Program-made: the position numbers and the translations under genes | Part shown: one piece after another, positions 35,421-45,088 of the stretch | Layout of the letters: every line of letters starts with the position of its first letter | Position numbering within the stretch: the first letter of the stretch is position 1 | Notes under the pieces: generated by a model | What the model was told of the DNA's origin: nothing | Database searches by the model: none | Seen by the model: the letters and a program-made list of their open reading frames with translations, nothing else | Origin: Paenibacillus amylolyticus | GTDB lineage: Bacteria > Bacillota > Bacilli > Paenibacillales > Paenibacillaceae | Length of the DNA: 64,000 nucleotides | NCBI RefSeq assembly: GCF_001570725.1 | Contig: NZ_BCNV01000005.1 | Coordinates: 248,001-312,000 of the forward strand | Direction of reading: 5' to 3'

Positions 35421-36278
35421 TTAGAAATCGAAATTATCTGGATCAGGTCCAACGCGAACATTTTCGTTCAGAGCGTTGATCTGATCCATCTCTTCATTTG
35501 AAAGTTCAAAGTCGAAGATGGAAGAGTTCTCGATAATCCGCGGTTCTTTGGTCGACTTCGGAATGGTAATGACTCCATTTTGCAGATCCCAACGCAGGAT
35601 TACTTGTGCAACCGATTTGCCTTTGGATGAAGCAATCTGAGTAAGCACTGGATTGTCCAGTAACTGACCCTGCATTAGAGGTGACCAAGCTTCAAGCTGA
35701 ATACCATGCTTTTCACAGAAGGCCTTAAGCTCAACCTGAGTCAGGCGAGGGTGGTATTCCACCTGATTGATCATCGGCTTCACTTTGGCATCCTGCATCA
35801 GGTCTTCGAGATGGTGAATCTGGAAGTTACTTACACCAATAGCCTTAATGCGGCCTGCTGCATACAGCTCCTCGATTGCTTTCCAGGCTGCTTTGTATTT
35901 GCCTGCCTTAGGCCAATGAATTAGATACAAGTCGAGGTATTCCAGTCCCAGTTTGTTCAATGTGGTATCAAAAGCGGCAAGCGTTTCCTCATATCCGAGG
36001 TCTGCATTCCATACTTTCGATGTCACGAACAACTCTTCACGTTTCAGATTATTTTCTTTCAAGGCTTCGGCAATGGCTTGGCCCACGCCAGCTTCATTGC
36101 CGTATATTGCGGCAGTATCGATACTGCGGTAGCCATGTTTAATCGCATTTTTCACAGCTTCAATCAATTCAGATCCTTCTTCTACCTTAAATACGCCAAG
36201 TCCAAACCAAGGCATATGAACACCGTTATGCAAAGTTACTGTAGATTGTAAATGTTGTGCGGTTTGAGCTGTTGTCAT
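35421..36278 (-). CDS. yvgN: Aldo/keto reductase (YvgN-like glyoxal/methylglyoxal reductase)
   Basis: NADPH-dependent reductase of 285 aa, very similar throughout to Bacillus YvgN, which reduces glyoxal and methylglyoxal. The catalytic tetrad is visible: Asp and Tyr in SIDTAAIYGNEAGVG, Lys in FVTSKVWN, His in YLIHWP; the cofactor region is IPKSTKEPRIIEN. The frame extends to 36353, but the ATG at 36278 has GAAGGAGGAACTCTC upstream and matches the family N-terminus. Monocistronic by position. Confidence 0.92.
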   Translation of the reverse strand: MTTAQTAQHLQSTVTLHNGVHMPWFGLGVFKVEEGSELIEAVKNAIKHGYRSIDTAAIYGNEAGVGQAIAEALKENNLKREELFVTSKVWNADLGYEETLAAFDTTLNKLGLEYLDLYLIHWPKAGKYKAAWKAIEELYAAGRIKAIGVSNFQIHHLEDLMQDAKVKPMINQVEYHPRLTQVELKAFCEKHGIQLEAWSPLMQGQLLDNPVLTQIASSKGKSVAQVILRWDLQNGVITIPKSTKEPRIIENSSIFDFELSNEEMDQINALNENVRVGPDPDNFDF

Positions 36279-36493
36279 GAGAGTTCCTCCTTCAAATGTG
36301 TAAAAATCAGTCATTTCAAGCTGAATTGCCGTTATTTCATCATACAAAATCAAATCATACTAGATCAAATAGGGCTCAACGTATATAGTATAGTAAAATA
36401 CGATTTGAAACCGGTTCCCTTCAATGGCTGGAACCGATACACAAAAGCCTGCGCCTGTGGTCGGAATGAAGCTTAGAACGAAACTTTCTCCAT

Positions 36494-37687
36494 TTAGGCT
36501 GGTACTTGTTGATCCTTGTTTTCCAGCATTTTAGCCCACGCGGTCAGGATTACAGCTACGAGAACCATCAAGGCGCCGACCCATGTCGTGTGAATCAGAC
36601 CGATGGAGTCATTGATCACGCCACCCAGATAGGCACCTATGGCAATGCCTGCATTAAATGCGGCGATGTTGAAAGCTGAGGCTACATCCTTGGCCTGTGG
36701 TGCATATCGTTCAGCCAAGGTTACAACATACATCTGAAGACCAGGCACATTCATGAAGGCCAGCAATCCCATGCCCATAATGGTGAGCAATGCTGCCAAC
36801 TTGAATGGGACCGTAAAGTACATGATGCCCAGAATGATGGTCTGAATGATGAACATGTAGAAGAGCGCCTTGAGCGGGTTGCGATTGGCTGCTCTGCCGC
36901 CGATGATATTACCGACTGCAATGGCGATTCCGTACAACAATAGAATGAACGCTACCGTTTTCTCAGAATAGCCGCTGATATCATGCAATAACGGGGACAG
37001 ATACGTAAAGACAACAAATGTTCCTCCGTACCCAACAGCAGTAATGGCAAAAGCAAGCAGCAAGCGCCCACCTGTAACCAGCTTCAGCTGATCCCGGAAT
37101 GCCGTTCGTGTTCCACGTTTTAACGTGGATGGCACGAGTATCAGGTTTCCGATCATCGCAATGATGCCAACCACAACAATGAGGATAAAGGCAGCGCGCC
37201 AGCCCCAATGTTGACCGATGAGGGTACCGAGAGGTACGCCTGTTACCGTGGCGATCGTTAGCCCGGAGAACATGATGGCAATGGCGCTTGCTCTGCGATT
37301 GGCAGGTACCAGATCGGCTGCAATCGTGGAGCCGATGGACATGAATACGCCGTGAGCAAGAGCGGATACCACTCGTGCAATGAGTAACATGGTGATACCC
37401 GTTGATAGTGCAGCCATCGTGTTACCGGCAATGAAGACAACCATGATGGCAAGCAGTAACGTTTTGCGTGATACGGTAGACGTCAGTGAGGTTAGGATAG
37501 GAGCCCCAAAGGTAACGCCTAAGGCATATAAAGTAACGGTCAGTCCCGCTGTAGTTACGGAAATGCCGAGATCATCTGCAATAAGGGGCAGTAGCCCGAC
37601 GCTTATAAACTCTGTGGTACCGATCGCGAACGCACTGATAGCCAGCGCCAGCAGCGCCCAGGTGCTGCGTTTCGAATCTTGTAACAT
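36494..37687 (-). CDS. MFS transporter, DHA1 family (AraJ/YdhP-like)
   Basis: About 397 aa with twelve TM helices. GTTEFISVGLLPLIADDLGIS in TM1 and the VPANRRASAIAIMFSGLTIATVTGVPLG stretch are typical of the AraJ/CmlA-like proton antiporters that export sugars or drugs. The frame opens at 37729; ATG 37687 is the better start because the family N-terminus begins near it. Divergent from an HxlR regulator, with a tandem repeat in between that could control both. Substrate unknown. Confidence 0.88.
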   Translation of the reverse strand: MLQDSKRSTWALLALAISAFAIGTTEFISVGLLPLIADDLGISVTTAGLTVTLYALGVTFGAPILTSLTSTVSRKTLLLAIMVVFIAGNTMAALSTGITMLLIARVVSALAHGVFMSIGSTIAADLVPANRRASAIAIMFSGLTIATVTGVPLGTLIGQHWGWRAAFILIVVVGIIAMIGNLILVPSTLKRGTRTAFRDQLKLVTGGRLLLAFAITAVGYGGTFVVFTYLSPLLHDISGYSEKTVAFILLLYGIAIAVGNIIGGRAANRNPLKALFYMFIIQTIILGIMYFTVPFKLAALLTIMGMGLLAFMNVPGLQMYVVTLAERYAPQAKDVASAFNIAAFNAGIAIGAYLGGVINDSIGLIHTTWVGALMVLVAVILTAWAKMLENKDQQVPA

Positions 37688-37764
37688 TTCTTGCTCAACT
37701 CCCCAGAATGTAGATTTACGTACCGGCAAATGCTATTATGAGTTATTCAGTATAGATTGAATAG

Positions 37765-37801
37765 TACGTACTTTTTAGTACCCTACGTACTTTTTGGTGC
37801 C
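37765..37801. promoter_or_regulatory. Tandem candidate HxlR operator
   Basis: Two direct copies of TACGTACTTTTTnGTnCC, 19 bp apart (37765 and 37784), lie between the divergent MFS and HxlR genes. The 19-bp period places them near two helical turns apart, as expected for two dimers. Confidence 0.6.
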
Positions 37802-37851
37802 TATACAGCATGCAACGGATGTAATCCAATTCATCAGGGAGGAAGCAAGAT

Positions 37852-38247
37852 ATGGTTCGAAAAAAATATAACATCTCGGTTGAAGCTACCCTTGAGGTGA
37901 TCGGTGGCAAGTGGAAGTGCGTTATTCTCTGTCACCTGACACATGGGAAAAAGCGAACCAGTGATCTCAAGCGTATTATGCCCGCAATTACACAGAAAAT
38001 GTTAACACAGCAACTGAGGGAGCTTGAGAACGACGGGATCGTCAACCGGATTGTATATAATCAGGTCCCTCCCAAAGTGGAGTACGAATTGAGTGATTAT
38101 GGCCGCAGTTTGGAACCGATTCTCAATGCGCTCTGTAATTGGGGAGATCAGCATATTGTGAAGGAATACGGAGATAAATCAGCAGTGCTGGAGGACAATG
38201 GGCTCAATGATTTTAACTCAGACAATAGGGAGCTGGTGCAACCGTGA
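37852..38247 (+). CDS. HxlR family transcriptional regulator
   Basis: Winged-helix protein of 131 aa. The HxlR signature is present: TLEVIGGKWKCVILCHLTHGKKRTSDLKRIMPAITQKMLTQQLRELENDGIV followed by the wing PPKVEYELSDYGRSL and NWGDQH. Family members often respond to aldehydes, quinones or disulfide stress and control divergent neighbours. AGGGAGGAAGCAAGAT precedes the ATG. Overlaps the AIM24-like gene by 4 nt (GTGA). Confidence 0.93.
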   Translation: MVRKKYNISVEATLEVIGGKWKCVILCHLTHGKKRTSDLKRIMPAITQKMLTQQLRELENDGIVNRIVYNQVPPKVEYELSDYGRSLEPILNALCNWGDQHIVKEYGDKSAVLEDNGLNDFNSDNRELVQP

Positions 38248-38921
38248 ACTATGAGATTCTATATGATGGTGCTTTTGCGATGCTTAAAGTACATTTGCAA
38301 CGGGGAGAACGGTTCAAGGCGGAGAGTGGTGCGATGGTATCCATGACTCCGACGGTTGAACTGAAGGGTTCAGCAGAAGGTGGGATGTTTGCCGGGTTCG
38401 GTCGGATGCTGAGCGGGGAGAAGTTCTTTTTTCAGGAATTGACGGCTGCGGGCGGATCTGCAGAGATTCTGCTCTCACCTTCAAGCATGGGCGATGTGGA
38501 AGCCGTTGAATTGGACGGTTCCTATTCACTCTATGTGCAGAAAGACGGATTTCTGGCAGGAACTGAAGGCATTCAGGTGAATACCAAAATGCAAAACCTG
38601 AAGAAAGGTCTCTTTTCGGGAGAGGGTTTCTTTATTATTGAGATTAGTGGGCGTGGAACCGTATTTCTGTCTTCCTATGGTGCAATCCATGCGATCAATC
38701 TTGCCGCTGGTGAAGAAATGATCGTGGATAATGCCCATTTGGTGGCATGGCCTCATTATGTAGATTACCGCATTGAGAAAGCTTCACAGGGCTGGTTATC
38801 CAGTGTTACAAGTGGAGAAGGATTGGTATGTCGGTTCCGTGGAGAAGGAACCATTCTTATACAGAGCCGCAATCCGCAAGGATTCGGACAATGGGTGAAG
38901 CAGTTCATTCCTACGCGCTAA
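38244..38921 (+). CDS. TIGR00266/AIM24 family protein
   Basis: Protein of 225 aa made of repeated beta-strands, matching the AIM24 (TIGR00266) family: FKAESGAMVSMTPTVELKGSAEGG, GEGFFIIEISGRGTVFLSSYGA, and the late VTSGEGLVCRFRGEGTILIQSRNPQ. The biochemical role is unknown; the mitochondrial relative affects membrane organisation. Start is GTG 38244, overlapping the HxlR stop, so it is coupled to that regulator and may act in the same stress response. Confidence 0.85.
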   Translation: MNYEILYDGAFAMLKVHLQRGERFKAESGAMVSMTPTVELKGSAEGGMFAGFGRMLSGEKFFFQELTAAGGSAEILLSPSSMGDVEAVELDGSYSLYVQKDGFLAGTEGIQVNTKMQNLKKGLFSGEGFFIIEISGRGTVFLSSYGAIHAINLAAGEEMIVDNAHLVAWPHYVDYRIEKASQGWLSSVTSGEGLVCRFRGEGTILIQSRNPQGFGQWVKQFIPTR

Positions 38922-39053
38922 ATATTTTTATAGAAGAATACACAGAGTTGCAACGGATGTGTTTCCATCATCGTTATATGAATAACGGACTTACTGTAAT
39001 ATCTGATGGATACATATTCTGTTGCACAAGGTCGCACATCATGGAGGTATGAG

Positions 39054-39515
39054 ATGACAAGCTCACAGTATAAAAACGCACAAGAAAGCCCGGGATACCT
39101 GCTATGGCAGGTAACAGCGATGTGGCAAAAGGAAGTACGTCGGGTGTTGGAGCCACTCGAACTAACACAGCCCCAATTTGTATTGTTGCACGCCTGTTTA
39201 TGGCTCAATGAACACGATGAGGAAGGCAAAGGAGTAACTCAGGTTCAGATTGCTCAGTTTGCCAAGGTGGATGTTAACGTGACTTCTCAGGTTCTGCGTG
39301 CACTTGAAAAGAGAGGATTAATTACCCGCGCTCGTCATCAGACGGATACGCGTGCCAATATTATCACAACAACGGAAGAAGGAACCCGATTGGCTGTGGA
39401 GGGAATTCATCTTGTCGAGGAATCGGACAAGGCATTCTTCGAAACTTTGGATGATCGTAAGGGAGAGTATTTGGAGATCATGCAGGAGTTTCTTCGCCAA
39501 AAAACAGAGGGCTAA
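39054..39515 (+). CDS. MarR family transcriptional regulator
   Basis: About 153 aa. The core reads LTQPQFVLLHACLWL, then the HTH VTQVQIAQFAKVDVNVTSQVLRALEKRGLITRARHQTDTRANIITTTEEG with the wing. The ATG at 39054 has GGAGG 6 nt upstream; the longer frame from 39006 adds non-family sequence. No obvious target is adjacent; a 15-bp palindrome (39546-39560) lies just after it. Confidence 0.87.
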   Translation: MTSSQYKNAQESPGYLLWQVTAMWQKEVRRVLEPLELTQPQFVLLHACLWLNEHDEEGKGVTQVQIAQFAKVDVNVTSQVLRALEKRGLITRARHQTDTRANIITTTEEGTRLAVEGIHLVEESDKAFFETLDDRKGEYLEIMQEFLRQKTEG

Positions 39516-39618
39516 TCCATAATATAATTTTTTTTATTTTATTAAACTACATAATGTAGTGGAACTGGAAGTTTTTCTAATTACTAATAATTATAGCGTC
39601 GCTACAAAATACAAATAG

Positions 39619-39650
39619 ACCTCCTGACTTTATCCGTCAGGAGGTTTATT
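39619..39650. terminator. Bidirectional terminator
   Basis: ACCTCCTGAC pairs with GTCAGGAGGT around a 7-nt loop, between convergent marR and aldo/keto reductase genes. Confidence 0.85.
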
Positions 39651-39659
39651 TCAGTTGTT

Positions 39660-40634
39660 TTAATCGATTCGATAGGATGCAAACGGCTCGCGGCGACGGA
39701 AAGAGTCACTGATCTGATCCAGATCGGCCAACAGCTCATCGGGCAGTGACATGTCCAAACTAGCCAAATTATGTTCCAGCTGTTCGGTGCGTGTAGCGCC
39801 CACAATCACTGTGGATACAGCTGGACGTGTCAGTAGCCATGCGAGCGACAGCACACTTGGGGAGCAGCCATATGAGGCAGCTTTAGCACTCACTTGTTCA
39901 CTTAGTTGGATATTATGCTCCAGCAGGAAACGGTTGAAGGACGGATCGGTGTCTGCTCTGGAACCAGAAGGCACACTGGTCTGTCCGTTATATTTACCTG
40001 TCAGAATACCGCCTGCCAATGGGAAATACGGAATAATGCCTACACCCTGATCGAGGCACATCGGAACCAGTTCAAGCTCAGGTGTACGGTCTGCCAGAGA
40101 GTAGCTGGTTTGGGTGGAGATGTAGCGCACATAACCTTTCTGTTCACTGATCCCCAAAGCTTTCATCAGCTCCCAGGCTGCGTAGTTGGAGGCTCCGATA
40201 TAACGAACTTTGCCTGAAGTGACCATATCGTCCAGTGTGCGCAGTGTTTCATCCAGCGGTGTATGCGGATCAAAGGTATGGATCTGGTAGAGATCCACAT
40301 AATCCGTCTGCAGACGCCGCAGGCTATGTTCCAGCTCTTGTTGCAGATGGTAGCGGGAAGAACCCCGCCCATGAGGACCATCATGCCGGGGTAATCCGGC
40401 TTTGGTAGCAAGCACCGCGTTTTCCCGTCGACCTGTGAGAGCCTGTCCAATGATACGTTCCGATTCCGTACCTGCGTAGATATTGGCGGTATCAATAAAG
40501 TTGATGCCCTGATCCATCGCTGCATGAATAATGCGGGTAGAAGCTGCTTCATCTGCGCGTTTGCCAAACGCATTGGTGCCGAGCCCCAGTGCAGATACAC
40601 GCAGACCACTATTGCCCAAACGTCGATACTCCAT
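39660..40634 (-). CDS. Aldo/keto reductase
   Basis: NADPH-dependent oxidoreductase of 324 aa in the YrpG/IolS-like branch. Opening MEYRRLGNSGLRVSALGLGTNAFG, Asp/Tyr in NFIDTANIYAGTESE, Lys in VLATKAGLP, His in LYQIHTFD, and the cofactor site TVIVGATRTEQLEHN are all present. Ribosome site GGAGCGATGAAGG lies before the ATG. Substrate not predictable. Monocistronic by position, between a terminator and a dispersed repeat. Confidence 0.9.
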   Translation of the reverse strand: MEYRRLGNSGLRVSALGLGTNAFGKRADEAASTRIIHAAMDQGINFIDTANIYAGTESERIIGQALTGRRENAVLATKAGLPRHDGPHGRGSSRYHLQQELEHSLRRLQTDYVDLYQIHTFDPHTPLDETLRTLDDMVTSGKVRYIGASNYAAWELMKALGISEQKGYVRYISTQTSYSLADRTPELELVPMCLDQGVGIIPYFPLAGGILTGKYNGQTSVPSGSRADTDPSFNRFLLEHNIQLSEQVSAKAASYGCSPSVLSLAWLLTRPAVSTVIVGATRTEQLEHNLASLDMSLPDELLADLDQISDSFRRREPFASYRID

Positions 40635-40671
40635 CCTTCATCGCTCCTTTTCTGTTCATCTTGTAGAGGTA

Positions 40672-40876
40672 GTTCAAAAAGTCCACTTTTGATTACGAAT
40701 GATGCCTGGCGGCATCATCAGCATCGAATATGAAATTCAGCCGAAATAAGTAGGGGCTTACGAAGTATGTTTCCTTCGGAAACATTGTAGTTGCTCACGT
40801 AGTTTTCCCTACGCTCCGCTACTCCATTTCTAGCTTCATTCCATCTTCTCGGTACTGAAAATCAGACTTTTTGAAC
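40672..40876 (-). repeat. Dispersed MITE-like element, family 2 copy A
   Basis: 205 bp with perfect 12-bp inverted ends GTTCAAAAAGTC / GACTTTTTGAAC. The inside contains an ATGTTTCC-TTC-GGAAACAT hairpin. The reverse complement is highly similar to the element at 47796-47964, except for about 35-50 bp around that hairpin that copy B lacks. No coding content. Confidence 0.85.
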
Positions 40877-40967
40877 ATGCATTTGTAATGCAGATTATAA
40901 CGCAATCTATTGAAAACGTGTTATTAATATAGTTAAATGATTCTAAGAACCCGTTATTAAAGGAGAT

Positions 40968-42011
40968 ATGATGGAAAACAGTGCCGCACATTTAACAAGA
41001 CGGAAGCCGAAGAAACCGAAGAAGAAATGGAAGAAGCCATTGATCATCACCCTAAGTGTGCTGCTTGTGTTGGGAGGACTCGGATTTATCTATCAAAAGC
41101 AACTCGTCGTGTTTGCCTTTAACATGTTCGCCTCAGGTACGGTGAAGGAAGCCTTGGATGACTCCTTTAAAACAGCTGGCGATAAGGATGCCCCTGTTGT
41201 AGAACATACGGACCCATTCTCACTGTTGTTGCTTGGTATTGACCAACGCGATAACGAACCAAGCCGTTCGGATACCATCATCTATTCCGTCGTGCGTCCA
41301 GAAGACAATAAAGTGCTGCTGCTGTCTATTCCACGTGATTCCTATACCGAGATTGTCGGCCGGGATGTGAAGTCGAAGATCAATTCAGCTTATGCCCACG
41401 GTGAAGCCAAGATGGCGATGGATACGGTGGAGAATCTGCTGGAGAACAAAGTGGATTTCTATGCCGCGATTAATTTTAACGGGCTCAAGGATATTGTTGA
41501 TGCGGTGGGCGGCGTTGAACTGCCGATCAAGAAGAACATCGAGAACAAATCAAAAGCGCATGAGAAGCTGTTCGTTGAAGCGAACAAACCGATCTATAGC
41601 GGCGAAGAAGCGCTTGGTTATGTGCGTTACCGCGAAGATTCCGATTTCAATCGGACGATGCGTCATCGGATTTTCTTAAGTGCCTTCATGAATCGTGCGC
41701 TGGAGGTCAAAAATCTGACCAAAATCCCGGATGTGATTCAGATTGCCGGATCGAATTTTACAACCAACATGACTTCGGACTTCATCGTGAAGTTTGCCGA
41801 GTCCTTATATATGAAAGACAGTACACCCACGATCAGCAACTACATGCTGAAGGGGGAAGGCGCGACGCGCAGTGGCGTATGGTTCTACGATCTGTCGGAG
41901 GACGATCTGCAATATGTACGTGGTATGATCGCCAGTTGGCTGGACCCGGATGCGACCGAGATTATTGAACCCGAGTCAGCGGATCAGGCAGATACACCAG
42001 ATGCAGCATAA
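40968..42011 (+). CDS. LytR-CpsA-Psr (LCP) family glycopolymer ligase
   Basis: About 347 aa. A strongly basic cytoplasmic start (RRKPKKPKKKWKK), one TM helix, then the extracellular LCP domain: FSLLLLGIDQRDNEPSRSDTIIY, LSIPRDSYTEI, INSAYAHGE, and ALGYVRYREDSDFNRTMRHR, which hold the conserved Asp and Arg residues that bind polyprenyl pyrophosphate. LCP enzymes attach teichoic acids or capsule to peptidoglycan. Two ATGs in tandem exist (40968, 40971); AAAGGAGAT is very close, so the second may be used. A terminator follows. Confidence 0.93.
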   Translation: MMENSAAHLTRRKPKKPKKKWKKPLIITLSVLLVLGGLGFIYQKQLVVFAFNMFASGTVKEALDDSFKTAGDKDAPVVEHTDPFSLLLLGIDQRDNEPSRSDTIIYSVVRPEDNKVLLLSIPRDSYTEIVGRDVKSKINSAYAHGEAKMAMDTVENLLENKVDFYAAINFNGLKDIVDAVGGVELPIKKNIENKSKAHEKLFVEANKPIYSGEEALGYVRYREDSDFNRTMRHRIFLSAFMNRALEVKNLTKIPDVIQIAGSNFTTNMTSDFIVKFAESLYMKDSTPTISNYMLKGEGATRSGVWFYDLSEDDLQYVRGMIASWLDPDATEIIEPESADQADTPDAA

Positions 42012-42044
42012 GCATCCATTCTTATGCAGAATGCTCATATGAAT

Positions 42045-42080
42045 AAAAGTCCGGCGAAGCGGTTGCTTCCCGGCTTTTTT
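42045..42080 (+). terminator. Terminator of the LCP gene
   Basis: GAAGC-GGTT-GCTTC hairpin extended by CCGG/CCGG pairing and followed by TTTTTT. Confidence 0.75.
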
Positions 42081-42201
42081 GCGTTTGAAATCCTTTGGAT
42101 GAAATATTGTACGGATATATCTGATGTTTAAACCTCTTTTTATGGCATACATATAGTAAAATATAGGGAAAAGATTAAACATCAACCAACGGAGGAAACT
42201 C

Positions 42202-44790
42202 ATGAAGGAGTTTAAGGAACGGCTTGGGCAGGTTCAGGAGCAGCAGAAGCAACTGGCGAAGGAGTATAACGCCCTGCTCCAGGAATACGAGTCCGATGAC
42301 CTGATCGTTAAGAATGAACAATTGCAGGAACAGTACGAAGCCCACAAGCTCAAGCTGCAACAGCTTGAACTTCGCTCGCGCAAGATGGAAGAAGAGAATG
42401 CACGTCTTCGCATGGCGTTATCCGAACAGATGCTGGACGAGAAGCTGAATCTGATCCGGGTATCCCGGGAGAAGATGGAGACCTATTTTCAAGGGAAAAC
42501 AGCGGTACATAATGATCGAATTGCATTCCATGAACATCGAACCAAGTCCAATCTAAACGCGCTATACAACCAGGCCGCACAGGAGTTGCAAGAGGATTCT
42601 CACGAGGTGAAGGAGAGGATTGCTTACCTTGCGGCAGAGGTAAATGAGCGCATTGAAACGCACAGACGAGCCGTCCGGGAGAGAGAAGAGGCTCTGCGTG
42701 GGCACATGGAACGTGGATATGAGCACATGGCGGAGGAAGGGTTGAGCGAAGAGACCATTCAACGCCGGATTAAGCAGAATCGCATGGAGATGAAGATTGG
42801 ACTCAGCTGGATCAACAAGGTTGCCATCCTGCTCCTCATTCTGGGGGTTGGAGCAGCGTTCCGTTACTCGTACTCGACCTGGTTTAATGACGAGATGAAG
42901 AGCGGAGCCTTTTTCCTGCTCGGTGCACTGATGCTCGCCGGAGGAGAGTGGCTTTTCCGCCGCAAAAGGCAGACGTTTGCGATGGGGCTGCTCGGCGGCG
43001 GGATATCCGTGTTGTTCGGCTCCATCTTCTATAGTTACTTCTTACTGCATATTATCGGGTTATATACGGGACTTGGCTTGTCTGTATTGGTATCGGCAAT
43101 CTCCGTATTGTTGTCCTTGAGATACCAGTCGAAGACCATCTGTTCACTAGGTTTGGTGGGCGGGTATCTTCCGTTATTCTCCTACATGTTCTCGTTCGGG
43201 CTTGAGGGCACTGCTGTCTATGTAGCTATGATCTATCTGCTGCTCTTAAACGGCATTATTGTTTTCATTTCGTTTGGCAAACGGTGGCCGGTGGTGCACT
43301 ATATCAGTTTCCTGTTCAACACACCATCCATGCTCATCCTATTATGGCTGTCGCCAAGTGAGAAGATTGGCATGTTGTATTCCATAGTACCGTTTGCATT
43401 ATATCTGGGCATTACGCTGGCATATCCATTCAAACACCGGATGAAGTTAACCTGGTGGGATTTCGCTCTACTCGCTATGAATACGAGCATTAGCTGTCTG
43501 ATGTTATACGTGTTATTTGATGTGGCGGATTGGAATGATGCTCAAGGCTTGCTGGCCTTGATCTTCTGCGTGGTGTATCTAGGCCTCGCACGATTCGTCC
43601 AGCGCAATATGGCTCAGGAGAAACAGACGACTCTGCTCTTTTATGTCACTTCCCTGACGTTCGCCATTCTGATTATCCCGTTCCAGTTCGGGGCCAAGTG
43701 GTTATCGATGGGCTGGCTGATTGAAGGGGTTCTGCTAGTTACGCTCGGACATCTGAGAAGGCTCAAATCGGTGGAACGTGCAGGTTGGGGCATCGTGCTT
43801 CTATGCTTAATCACTTTCATGTACTACGACCTGCTGACGCTATTCTTCATCGGGGAACGTTCTTACTTTATGTTAAAATACACCAGCATTACGCTGGGGA
43901 CTGTGCTTATTACACTGTATTATGCCTGGGCAGTTCACGGCAGCTCATCTTCCAGAGAGAGATTCAATTACAGCGCGCTGGAGCTGGGTTTCCTGAACGG
44001 ATTCAAGTATGTGACACTTGCGAATGTGTGGTTATACGTGCTGTATGAGTCGAATGAATTGTATACCAGAGCTGTCGATGGGACGTTCCTGTTCTACATG
44101 TTCTACAAGTTGCTCATGTTCGCAGCGCTCACCATTGCATTGGCCTATGGACTGAGCAAGGTGAAGCTGCTGCACGATCGATACGTACAGGTGTATATCA
44201 CCTTCCTGCATGCCATTGGTTGCTGTATTGCACTGGCTGTCACCTTAACCATGCCAGCGCTTCAGCCGGAAGTTCAGCAGCATACAGCGGCAGAGATTGT
44301 TGGTTTGCTGGTGCTGATCATCTTTAACGTAGGGGTATTCTTTGCAGGAAGGGATCTGCTGATTGCAGGCATCCGCGGGCAGTTCAAGAGCATTGAATGG
44401 TACCCGGTTATCGCAGGGGTATATCTGCTAGGGGTCATCACCGTATTCCTGACGATCCAGTTCCATTGGGGTGATGTGGGGCTGATGTTCAGCCTGATCT
44501 ATCTGCTGCTGGCGATTCTCTATATTGCCTATGGATTCCGTAGAAAATATGTCATGATTCGGCGTCTGGGCCTGGGTCTAACGTTGTTCGCTACGGGTAA
44601 GATGGTGTTCTATGATGTGGGGATGCTTACCTCGGGCAGCAAAATATTTGCCTACTTCAGCTTCGGTGTGTTATTGCTGGGGATCTCTTACTTGTATCAG
44701 AAGGTGTCCAGCCGGATGGAGGAAATACAGTCCAGAGAGACAGAGAAGCCTGACGCTGAACCGACTGTGCCTGAGGAAAAAATGGATTGA
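42202..44790 (+). CDS. DUF2339 multi-pass membrane protein
   Basis: Large protein of 862 aa. The first 200 residues are a highly charged coiled coil rich in Gln, Glu and Arg (about 1-90 and 130-195); the rest is about 20 or more hydrophobic helices in the DUF2339 pattern, beginning LSWINKVAILLLILGVGAAFRYS, with LGGALMLAGGEWLFRRK-like short loops. The C-terminal tail is acidic. Function unknown; family members are found across bacteria as stand-alone envelope proteins. AACGGAGGAAACTC precedes the ATG. No partner gene is adjacent. Confidence 0.85.
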   Translation: MKEFKERLGQVQEQQKQLAKEYNALLQEYESDDLIVKNEQLQEQYEAHKLKLQQLELRSRKMEEENARLRMALSEQMLDEKLNLIRVSREKMETYFQGKTAVHNDRIAFHEHRTKSNLNALYNQAAQELQEDSHEVKERIAYLAAEVNERIETHRRAVREREEALRGHMERGYEHMAEEGLSEETIQRRIKQNRMEMKIGLSWINKVAILLLILGVGAAFRYSYSTWFNDEMKSGAFFLLGALMLAGGEWLFRRKRQTFAMGLLGGGISVLFGSIFYSYFLLHIIGLYTGLGLSVLVSAISVLLSLRYQSKTICSLGLVGGYLPLFSYMFSFGLEGTAVYVAMIYLLLLNGIIVFISFGKRWPVVHYISFLFNTPSMLILLWLSPSEKIGMLYSIVPFALYLGITLAYPFKHRMKLTWWDFALLAMNTSISCLMLYVLFDVADWNDAQGLLALIFCVVYLGLARFVQRNMAQEKQTTLLFYVTSLTFAILIIPFQFGAKWLSMGWLIEGVLLVTLGHLRRLKSVERAGWGIVLLCLITFMYYDLLTLFFIGERSYFMLKYTSITLGTVLITLYYAWAVHGSSSSRERFNYSALELGFLNGFKYVTLANVWLYVLYESNELYTRAVDGTFLFYMFYKLLMFAALTIALAYGLSKVKLLHDRYVQVYITFLHAIGCCIALAVTLTMPALQPEVQQHTAAEIVGLLVLIIFNVGVFFAGRDLLIAGIRGQFKSIEWYPVIAGVYLLGVITVFLTIQFHWGDVGLMFSLIYLLLAILYIAYGFRRKYVMIRRLGLGLTLFATGKMVFYDVGMLTSGSKIFAYFSFGVLLLGISYLYQKVSSRMEEIQSRETEKPDAEPTVPEEKMD

Positions 44791-45088
44791 TTTGAATCTA
44801 CTTTTAGCCCGTGATGAATCTACAAAGTATCACACCCAGAAGGGTGGTTTGAACCTGTGTTTTTGCCGTTGTATGTATTCGGTTGAGATTATGGAAGGGC
44901 TCCGGAAGTGCGACAAACCCAGAGGCCCCCATATTTTTCAACCATACTATTGAATTTGATCGACGAATTGAAAGGTGTTTGTTGTTTTATCCTCAATATA
45001 ATAGTCTAAACGGTAGAAGTTTTAGTTACAACATTCTCAACGTGTTCAGTTTTATAGAATTTATCTTTAAGATAAAGAAGTTCAATTA
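44791..45088. other. Gene-free AT-rich stretch
   Basis: Between the DUF2339 stop and a dispersed repeat. Open frames here are short and lack ribosome sites; no terminator with a clear T run was found. Confidence 0.5.
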
